Positions 1 to 4,427 of a DNA stretch of 8,744 nucleotides are shown piece by piece (position 1 is the stretch's first letter; every line of letters starts with the position of its first letter). Source of the DNA: Actinomycetota bacterium. Its GTDB lineage: Bacteria; Actinomycetota; Actinomycetes; Nanopelagicales; Nanopelagicaceae. Location of the stretch: positions 1 to 8,744 of the forward strand of contig RFRA01000035.1 of the NCBI GenBank assembly GCA_009924725.1, given 5' to 3'. The position numbers were made by a program, and so were the translations under genes. Under the pieces are notes generated by a model. The model was not told where the DNA came from. It saw only the letters and a list, made by a program, of their open reading frames with translations, and did no database searches.

Positions 1-581
1 CAATGAAAGAACAGATCGCCGAAGAGTTAAATGTGATCAATCTAGAAGATATCGCAAGCGCTGATGGCGAACTAGTTGATATCTCAATTAAGGCGAACTT
101 CCGCACGTTGGGTACGAAATTTGGTGGTGCGGTACAAGATATTGCTAAAGCAATTTCCACCAAAAACCCGACTGAATTAGTGGCAACGCTGCGTGCTAAC
201 GCATCAGCGAAAGTTGGCTCGTGGGAAATTACCTTAGATGACTTAGTCGTAACCGAAACTCCGAAAAGTGGTTGGAATGTGGCTAGCCATGATGGCGAGA
301 GCGTTGCTCTTGATTTAGCGCTAAGTCCGGCCCTTATTAGTGCTGGGCTAGTGCGCGAAGTTGTGCGATTTATTCAAGATGCTCGCAAAACTAATGGTTT
401 TGAAATCTCTGACCGAATCAATGTCTCGTACAACGCCAACGCCGATGTTATGACTGCTATCGCATCAGACTTGTTGCATATCCAAGGCGAAGTACTTGCT
501 ACCCAAATGCAGGCAGATGGCGCACTTAGTTTGGGAGAAAACGAACTTGGTTTAACGGTTAAGTTAGTCAAGCAGAGCTAA
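1..581 (+). CDS. ileS: Isoleucyl-tRNA synthetase, C-terminal part (partial, 5' end outside window)
   Basis: This is the C-terminal end of the cytoplasmic enzyme that charges tRNA-Ile with isoleucine. The open frame is already running at base 1, so the ATG at 3-5 is an internal Met, and the gene ends with TAA at 579-581. The visible 192 residues match the region after the anticodon-binding domain. They include an NFRTLGTKFG segment, a VVTETP..GW segment, and the conserved helix REVVRFIQDARKTNGFEISDRI (its first residues are around residue 118 of the visible part). This extended C-terminal region is typical of the archaeal/eukaryote-like IleS clade that Actinobacteria use. The catalytic HIGH and KMSKS motifs would lie outside the window. 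The gene is convergent with yggT, and the two stop codons touch without a gap. No hairpin followed by a T-run is visible for this strand downstream of the stop. Confidence 0.93.
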   Translation, partial: MKEQIAEELNVINLEDIASADGELVDISIKANFRTLGTKFGGAVQDIAKAISTKNPTELVATLRANASAKVGSWEITLDDLVVTETPKSGWNVASHDGESVALDLALSPALISAGLVREVVRFIQDARKTNGFEISDRINVSYNANADVMTAIASDLLHIQGEVLATQMQADGALSLGENELGLTVKLVKQS

Positions 582-866
582 CTAAAAAGCGCGCAGCAGC
601 GGAGCGACTCGCGAAATCACGATGAAGAGAATCAGCATTGATAGATCGATGCTTATTCCACCGATTCGAAGTGGCTTCACAAAGCGACGAACGAAACCAA
701 GTGGCTTGTCGGTTACGGCATAAATAAAATCTGCCGCAATTAGAAGAACTCCGCGTGGCCGCCAATCAGGCTTAGCCATGCGGACATAATCCAGAATTAA
801 TCGAAGAAACAAGCAGAGTAAAAAGAGTTGCAGTAAATCGGCGATCAAGCCGCCAATACTAAACAT
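582..866 (-). CDS. yggT: YggT/YlmG family small membrane protein
   Basis: This 94-residue protein has two hydrophobic segments, at about residues 5-25 and 70-90. They flank a short conserved loop with LDYVRMAKPDWRPRG (around 25-39) and TDKPL (52-56). Both the length and the DWRPRG/TD.PL motifs fit the actinobacterial YggT (YlmG) family, which lies beside sepF and ftsZ in many Gram-positive bacteria. Its molecular role is not settled. It is linked to cell division and membrane or nucleoid organisation mainly by gene neighbourhood and by work on homologues. The ATG at 864-866 follows the sepF TGA after a 7-nt spacer with no strong Shine-Dalgarno, so translation is probably coupled to sepF. The TAG at 582-584 directly abuts the TAA of the convergent ileS. 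The last codons (Leu-Leu-Arg-Ala-Phe-stop) are also part of a possible terminator hairpin plus T-run. Confidence 0.9.
   Translation of the reverse strand: MFSIGGLIADLLQLFLLCLFLRLILDYVRMAKPDWRPRGVLLIAADFIYAVTDKPLGFVRRFVKPLRIGGISIDLSMLILFIVISRVAPLLRAF
584..613 (-). terminator. Possible intrinsic terminator of the dcw operon, inside the yggT 3' end
   Basis: On the minus strand a G+C-rich inverted repeat reads CGCG-AGTCGC-TCC-GCTGCT-G-CGCG (613 to 590). It forms a 4-bp stem, then a stem with one mismatch and one wobble, and has a single bulged G. It is followed by C and five T residues (588-584), the last of which belongs to the yggT TAG stop codon. This is the only hairpin plus T-run I see near the operon end. 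The stem is imperfect and the T-run short, so the call is tentative; Rho-dependent termination is the alternative. Confidence 0.35.
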
Positions 867-873
867 CTAAGAA

Positions 874-1125
874 TCAGCTCTGGTTGAAAAAAGATGCTTC
901 TGCGGCTGCAGTCTTTGCATCGTTGCTGACACTGACATTTTCTGGTGAAAGCAAAAATACTTTTGATGTTACGCGTTCAATGCTTCCGTGAAGGCCGAAT
1001 ACCAAACCACTTGCGAAGTCCACTAAGCGCTTGCGCTCGGTTTCTTCCATATCACTTAGATTCATAATTACTGGATTACCTTCGCGATACTGCTCGCCAA
1101 TTGTGCGCGCCTCCCTACTGAAAAT
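874..1125 (-). CDS. sepF: SepF (YlmF) core domain; 5' end unresolved, N-terminal membrane anchor missing
   Basis: SepF binds the C-terminal tail of FtsZ and tethers it to the membrane, a role that matters in Actinobacteria, which lack FtsA. The reading frame encodes the conserved core: EARTIGEQYREGNPVIMNLS, then KRLVDFASGLVFGLHGS, ERVTSKVFLLSPENV, and the C-terminal FFNQS before TGA at 874-876. The frame is open only from 1173 (an in-frame TAG lies at 1174-1176), and no ATG, GTG or TTG occurs upstream of the internal Met at 1063-1065. Starting at that Met would give 63 residues and remove the first strand and helix of the core. The left bound given here (1125, an ATT) marks only how far recognisable homology extends. 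Other options are ATC at 1153-1155, ATT at 1099-1101 behind an AGGGAGG at 1111-1117, or a 1-nt frameshift from the ATG at 1128-1130. The usual N-terminal amphipathic helix and variable linker are absent. The family assignment is firm; the start and whether the gene is intact are not. Confidence 0.8.
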   Translation of the reverse strand: MFSREARTIGEQYREGNPVIMNLSDMEETERKRLVDFASGLVFGLHGSIERVTSKVFLLSPENVSVSNDAKTAAAEASFFNQS

Positions 1126-1142
1126 GCCATGTGAGAAGGTTA

Positions 1143-1814
1143 CTAGTGGGGTGATCTGGAACCGAGGATTGAACTACCTACTCGAATATGTGTCGCACCG
1201 TGCTTAATGGCGGCTTCGAAATCGCCACTCATGCCCGCAGATAAAAAATTTGAATTTGGGAATTGTTCGGCAAACCCCTGTTTTATCAGGGCCAAATCCG
1301 CAAATGCTTTTTCCGGCTCAAGTCCTAAGGGCGCAACTGCCATCAGTCCCAAAAGTTCTAGGTTGTTACTCTCATTTACTAGGTCAGCTAATTGAGCCAA
1401 TTCAGCCGGACTAGCACCCCCTCTACCCGCTTGACCATCTAGGGAGACTTGCAAGAAAACTTGATGTTTACGCGGGCTTTGGCCGAATTTTAAGATCTCT
1501 TTTTCGCTAGAAATTGAATGAATTACATCAGCCCACTCGCAGATAGATTTAATTTTATTGCTTTGGATCTGGCCTTGGAAATGCCAAGTTGCCGACACTA
1601 ATTCAGCTTTGGGCGCAGCTTCTTGATCTCGATTTTCACCGAACTGTGATTCGCCTAATTCACGAAGAATCTCGAGATCAGAAATAGGAAAAGTCTTAGT
1701 TACTACGATCAACTTAATCTCAGCCGGGTCTCTACTTGCTGACTTTGCAGCAGCACTGATTCGCTCTTTGACTACCTGCAAATTATGAGCAATCTCTTCT
1801 TTGCGATTACTCAT
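1143..1814 (-). CDS. yggS: YggS/YlmE family PLP-binding protein (PLP homeostasis protein)
   Basis: This 223-residue protein has the full length of the YggS/PROSC (PLPBP) family, a single-domain alanine-racemase-type TIM barrel that carries pyridoxal 5'-phosphate and buffers its cellular level, without a known catalytic reaction. The PLP lysine is expected at Lys40 in LIVVTKTFP. GENRDQE (59-65), WHFQGQIQSNK (77-87), MSGDFEAAIKHG (195-206) and RVGSSILG (211-218, phosphate binding) match the family signatures. The ATG at 1812-1814 overlaps the pgeF TGA as ATGA, which indicates translational coupling, and a GGTGGGG stretch about 10 nt upstream could serve as ribosome binding site. The gene ends with tandem in-frame stops (TAG at 1143-1145, then TAA at 1140-1142). 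Its last codons overlap the open frame of sepF. Its place between pgeF and sepF is the usual ylm arrangement. Confidence 0.95.
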   Translation of the reverse strand: MSNRKEEIAHNLQVVKERISAAAKSASRDPAEIKLIVVTKTFPISDLEILRELGESQFGENRDQEAAPKAELVSATWHFQGQIQSNKIKSICEWADVIHSISSEKEILKFGQSPRKHQVFLQVSLDGQAGRGGASPAELAQLADLVNESNNLELLGLMAVAPLGLEPEKAFADLALIKQGFAEQFPNSNFLSAGMSGDFEAAIKHGATHIRVGSSILGSRSPH

Positions 1815-2473
1815 AATTTGATAACCCCACCTTGACGTCCAGTTACTTGATTCCTACGATAAGAAAAATAACTTTCATCTTCTAGCGTGCAACGACTTAA
1901 ATTTTCAACTGGAACATCGACTGCCGCGAGAGCCGCAATTAGCGCGTTAGGTAAATCTAACGCTGGCGTGCCGATAGTAGTTTTACTACTTGCTATCGGG
2001 TGCACTGCACTTACTTGATCGTGTAAACCCAGTGGAACTTCATAGCAGCTGCCGCAAATAGCTGGCCCAATCAAACCAGAAATTTGGGTCGCTCCAAGTT
2101 CGCGCATCTTGGTAGCTGTCTTTAAGGCAACGGAATTCATAAGCCCCGCTCTTCCGACATGTACTGCTGCTACTAATTCTTCACTCCGCAAGAGCAATGG
2201 TATGCAATCAGCCACCATGACAACCAAAGCTAAATCTGGGTTTGCAGTAATTAACGCATCGGCAACTGGGACTTCACCGGAATTTTCATTGACTACTACA
2301 ACGGTGTCACCATGAACTTGCGACATAATTGCAAAATTGCCAACTTGCTTATGTAACTTCGCTCGATTTAGTTCGATAGCTGCTGGATCATCTCCAACAT
2401 GGCTCGCCAAGTTCCAGGAAGAATAATCGCCATGGCTAAAACCACCATGGCGATTAGTGAAGAAGCTATCCAT
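1811..2473 (-). CDS. pgeF: PgeF/YlmD/YfiH family multicopper-oxidase-like protein (purine nucleoside phosphorylase / peptidoglycan editing family)
   Basis: This 220-residue protein belongs to the DUF152/YfiH family. Members have been reported as peptidoglycan editing factors that keep L-Ser out of the stem peptide, and as FAMIN-like purine nucleoside enzymes (phosphorylase/deaminase). Which activity applies here cannot be read from sequence. The expected His-Cys-His metal or active site is visible: His54 in SQVHGD, Cys90 in VADCIPLLL and His105 in AAVHVGRAG. GPAICGSCYEV (136-146) and SYFSYRR (201-207) are further family signatures. In AAVHVGRAG an Arg follows the Gly instead of the Trp-Arg of many homologues. 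The ATG at 2471-2473 begins 2 nt after the ftsZ TAG, and the stop overlaps the yggS start (ATGA). A perfect 12-bp inverted repeat lies in codons 6-17, so translation of this gene may be tuned relative to ftsZ. Confidence 0.94.
   Translation of the reverse strand: MDSFFTNRHGGFSHGDYSSWNLASHVGDDPAAIELNRAKLHKQVGNFAIMSQVHGDTVVVVNENSGEVPVADALITANPDLALVVMVADCIPLLLRSEELVAAVHVGRAGLMNSVALKTATKMRELGATQISGLIGPAICGSCYEVPLGLHDQVSAVHPIASSKTTIGTPALDLPNALIAALAAVDVPVENLSRCTLEDESYFSYRRNQVTGRQGGVIKL
2424..2456 (-). repeat. Perfect 12-bp inverted repeat in the first codons of pgeF
   Basis: The arms TAATCGCCATGG (2424-2435) and CCATGGCGATTA (2445-2456) are exactly complementary and separated by 9 nt. The repeat begins 15 nt downstream of the pgeF ATG and encodes Arg8-His9-Gly10 through His14-Gly15-Asp16. 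In the minus-strand mRNA this would be a stable 12-bp hairpin followed by a T-rich stretch (TTCTTCC). It is the strongest simple hairpin that I found in the window. Confidence 0.85.
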
Positions 2474-2475
2474 TT

Positions 2476-3609
2476 CTATTTCATAAAGTCAGGCACATCA
2501 ATATCATCTTCAGAAACTAGCTCTTCAAACTTTACGCGTGGACGCAAAGGTCGATCCGCATCAAGATCGAGTGCCACCGAAATTGGATCATTAACGGGTA
2601 GAGGATTAGCGTTGCCAGAAAGGGCAGCTGCATCAATTACTGGAATTGAAACCTTCTTTGGCTCTCCCCCAGAGAAGCCAGCTGCAATAACAGTGATTCG
2701 CACTTCGTCACCTAGCGCATCATCAATCGTGGTACCAAAGATTATGCGTGCTTCTGGATGGGCTGAAGCCTGTACCAGCTCGCAAGCTTCGTTAATTTCA
2801 AAGAGACCTAAATCTGATCCGCCAGCAACGGAAAGCAATACCCCCATTGCGCCATCAATTGATGCTTCAAGTAACGGGCTGGAAATTGCCAATTCGGCAG
2901 CTCGACGAGCGCGATCTTCACCACGCGCAGATCCGATTCCCATCAGTGCAGAACCAGCATCGGTCATAACGGTTTTAACATCGGCGAAGTCCAAGTTAAT
3001 TAAACCTGGTTGCGTGATGATCTCAGTTATTCCCTGAACGCCTGAGAGCAGAACTTGATCGGCTGATTTAAATGCATCAACTGCGGTAATGCTGCGATCA
3101 CTAATTGCCAACAAGCGATCATTTGGAATAACAATCAAAGTATCTACTTCGCTGCGAAGTTCTTCGATTCCAATATCGGCTTGTGATTGGCGAATCTTTC
3201 CTTCAAAACTAAATGGACGAGTTACAACACCAATTGTCAACGCACCTAGATCGCGAGCAATCTTTGCCACAACTGGCGCACCACCGGTGCCCGTGCCTCC
3301 ACCTTCACCCGCAGTTACAAAAACCATATCTGCGCCGCGCAAAATTTCTTCAATTTCATCGGCGTGATCTAGTGCAGCTTCGCGACCTTTTTCAGGTGCA
3401 GCACCTGCACCAAGACCTTTAGTTGATTTGCGACCGATATCTAATTTCACATCAGCATCACTCATTAATAAATGTTGCGCATCAGTATTAATTGCAATGA
3501 ACTCGACACCTTTTAAACCAACGTCGATCATGCGATTAATTGCATTAACTCCACCGCCACCAACTCCGACAACTTTGATGACCGCTAAATAATTCTGTGG
3601 TGAAGCCAC
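2476..3609 (-). CDS. ftsZ: Cell division protein FtsZ
   Basis: FtsZ is the tubulin-like GTPase that polymerises into the Z-ring and recruits the divisome. The 377 residues cover a short N-terminus, the GTP-binding domain with GVGGGGVNA (15-23), the tubulin signature GEGGGTGTGGAP (101-112) and PNDRLL (162-167). The T7 loop is NLDFADVKTVM (205-215), with Asp207 and Asp210 completing the GTPase site of the next subunit. After the C-terminal domain (IDDALGDEVRITVIAAGF, 295-312) comes a linker of about 50 residues and the conserved tail DDIDVPDFMK, the docking peptide for SepF. The start is GTG at 3607-3609, chosen because AGGAGG (3617-3622) lies 7 nt upstream and the next residues match family N-termini. 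The T3 loop reads GLGAGAAPEKG where E. coli has GLGAGANPEVG. It is the only gene in the operon with a long leader of its own (149 nt), which suggests a separate promoter or RNA-level control. Confidence 0.98.
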   Translation of the reverse strand: MASPQNYLAVIKVVGVGGGGVNAINRMIDVGLKGVEFIAINTDAQHLLMSDADVKLDIGRKSTKGLGAGAAPEKGREAALDHADEIEEILRGADMVFVTAGEGGGTGTGGAPVVAKIARDLGALTIGVVTRPFSFEGKIRQSQADIGIEELRSEVDTLIVIPNDRLLAISDRSITAVDAFKSADQVLLSGVQGITEIITQPGLINLDFADVKTVMTDAGSALMGIGSARGEDRARRAAELAISSPLLEASIDGAMGVLLSVAGGSDLGLFEINEACELVQASAHPEARIIFGTTIDDALGDEVRITVIAAGFSGGEPKKVSIPVIDAAALSGNANPLPVNDPISVALDLDADRPLRPRVKFEELVSEDDIDVPDFMK

Positions 3610-3616
3610 TTTTTAT

Positions 3617-3622
3617 CCTCCT
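3617..3622 (-). promoter_or_regulatory. Strong Shine-Dalgarno that fixes the GTG start of ftsZ
   Basis: Minus-strand TTTAGGAGGATAAAAAGTG places a full AGGAGG seven nucleotides before the GTG at 3607-3609. No ATG is available in frame nearby, so this site decides the ftsZ start. It is the best ribosome binding site in the window, as expected for an abundant protein. Confidence 0.85.
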
Positions 3623-3626
3623 AAAG

Positions 3627-3657
3627 AACAGTAAACCTCAAGTTGAGAATCACTGTT
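3627..3657 (-). repeat. ftsZ leader inverted repeat next to the ribosome binding site
   Basis: Minus strand reads AACAGT-GATT-CTCAA-C-TTGAG-GTTT-ACTGTT. The outer 6 bp and inner 5 bp pair perfectly. The middle four positions give one A-T pair, two G-T wobbles and one T-T mismatch. The near-palindromic core CTCAACTTGAG could be a DNA-binding operator or the tip of an RNA hairpin. Its 3' end lies 4 nt before the AGGAGG of ftsZ. Confidence 0.7.
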
Positions 3658-3679
3658 ACGCCTGATATATAGGCGAAAC
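3655..3679 (-). repeat. ftsZ leader inverted repeat, middle stem-loop
   Basis: Minus strand reads GTTTCGCCT-ATATATC-AGGCGTAAC, a 9-position stem with a single T-T mismatch and a 7-nt A/T loop. Its last three nucleotides (AAC, 3657-3655) are the first three of the next inverted repeat, so the two full stems cannot form at the same time. Confidence 0.65.
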
Positions 3680-3682
3680 TAT

Positions 3683-3707
3683 TCTTTGTAGGTCAGGTAG
3701 GCAAAGA
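3683..3707 (-). repeat. ftsZ leader inverted repeat, upstream stem-loop
   Basis: Minus strand reads TCTTTG, a 13-nt spacer containing the direct repeat CCTAC-CTGA-CCTA(C), and CAAAGA. The 6-bp arms are perfect, but the stem is short and A/T-rich with a large loop. Structure here is less certain than in the two downstream repeats. Confidence 0.4.
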
Positions 3708-3758
3708 CCGCCACGCATCTTTTTTATTTTTTATTTTAACTATATTTTCAACAAAAAT

Positions 3759-4427
3759 TCATTTCACAATTGGCGAACGAGGTTCAGTTAGATCAATTCT
3801 ATTGATTATTGAATTCTCCGGCAGTGCCACTAAAGCCTTATATACCTTTAGTTTCAGATCTATTTCAACATCGGATCCCCAGATAACCATTAGCGATCGC
3901 TTTCCTTCGACAATTTTGAAATTAATATTTTCTGGAGAAGTCGCAGTAAAGGCTGAAGTGCGGGTTGAGAATTCTGTTGGCAATTTCGTAAATAATCTGA
4001 TTGCAGCTAAACCACTCTTGGCATCTCTGGCAAAAACCGAAGGCAATTTAGCTTTATAACCGCCTGGCAACTCAAATCTTTCACCTGTTGCATCCATCAA
4101 TTGCCCATTAAAAGTTGCAATCGGTACCCGAGCTGTTACTGCAACCACTACTTTTCCAGAAGTCCAGTTACGTGAAATATCCGCGTTGTTAACCCATGGC
4201 AAAGTTTGTAAGCGCGCTGCGACTTTACGCGTTTGAATTCTTGCCAGCCGTTCACCAATTTGTATATTGGCCAAACTCTTTACAGCTGCTTCACTATTTT
4301 TCGTTGGCGCACCGGAATAACTAATCTCTTTGATTGTTAGAACATCCGACCAACCAAGTAGATAGGCAAGTCCGGTTGTTAGAAGGATGGCTAGAAGCGT
4401 AAAAAGTCGATGCTTTCGTAGGAACAT
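3759..4427 (-). CDS. ftsQ: Cell division protein FtsQ (DivIB)
   Basis: FtsQ is a bitopic inner-membrane protein that scaffolds FtsL/FtsB and the septal synthase FtsW-FtsI. The 222 residues show a very short positively charged cytoplasmic end (MFLRKHR), one transmembrane helix at about 8-24, a POTRA domain at about 30-100 (ending in VVVAVTARVPIATF), and a FtsQ-type extracytoplasmic domain ending in IDLTEPRSPIVK. The stretch VIWGSDVEIDLKLKVYKAL (181-199) matches the conserved FtsQ motif where a G-x-x..K..L pattern precedes the last strands. Many actinobacterial FtsQ proteins have a longer cytoplasmic N-terminus, so this one is minimal. The ATG (4425-4427) directly follows the murC TAG with no gap, indicating coupled translation. 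The TGA is followed by the ftsZ leader. Confidence 0.9.
   Translation of the reverse strand: MFLRKHRLFTLLAILLTTGLAYLLGWSDVLTIKEISYSGAPTKNSEAAVKSLANIQIGERLARIQTRKVAARLQTLPWVNNADISRNWTSGKVVVAVTARVPIATFNGQLMDATGERFELPGGYKAKLPSVFARDAKSGLAAIRLFTKLPTEFSTRTSAFTATSPENINFKIVEGKRSLMVIWGSDVEIDLKLKVYKALVALPENSIINRIDLTEPRSPIVK

Larger units (their letters stand above)
3610..3758 (-). promoter_or_regulatory. ftsZ leader / ftsQ-ftsZ intergenic region
   Basis: This 149-nt stretch contrasts with the other junctions, which overlap or are spaced by only a few nt (sepF excepted). Next to ftsQ it has a strongly A/T-biased tract (about 3721-3758). A TATAGT hexamer (minus strand, 3739-3744) could be a -10 box, with TTGTGA at 3764-3769 as a weak -35 at a long 19-nt spacing. 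Three inverted repeats follow towards ftsZ, at 3683-3707, 3655-3679 and 3627-3657, and then the ribosome binding site. The layout suggests an ftsZ-specific promoter plus a structured 5' leader. The promoter boxes are weak and not proven; the structures are plain in the sequence. Confidence 0.6.

Noticed and set aside
562..583. 6-bp inverted repeat AGTTAG/CTAACT across both stop codons, considered as a bidirectional terminator
   Set aside because: The stem is A/T-rich with a 10-nt loop, and the T-run lies on the 5' side of the hairpin for the minus strand. For the + strand the following run is A, so neither strand has the required layout.
1098..1145. Programmed frameshift producing a YggS-SepF fusion
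   Set aside because: No canonical slippery heptamer leads from the yggS frame into the sepF frame. The CCCC run near the yggS stop would favour a shift into the third frame, which soon hits a stop.
2399..3037. 212-codon open frame on the + strand opposite ftsZ and the start of pgeF
   Set aside because: It is the antisense of a clearly conserved gene. The translation is Ser/Ala/Arg-rich and resembles no family, and codon bias of the real gene explains the open frame.
3638..3648. CTCAACTTGAG core considered as a SoxR/MerR-type operator
   Set aside because: SoxR-type sites have CCTCAAG and CTTGAGG half sites separated by about 4 nt. Here the half sites are separated by only one base, and there is no regulator gene nearby.
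3721..3737. T-rich run on the + strand read as a terminator U-tract
   Set aside because: No gene is transcribed on the + strand here, and no stem precedes it in that direction. On the coding strand it is an A-run, so it does not fit an ftsQ terminator.
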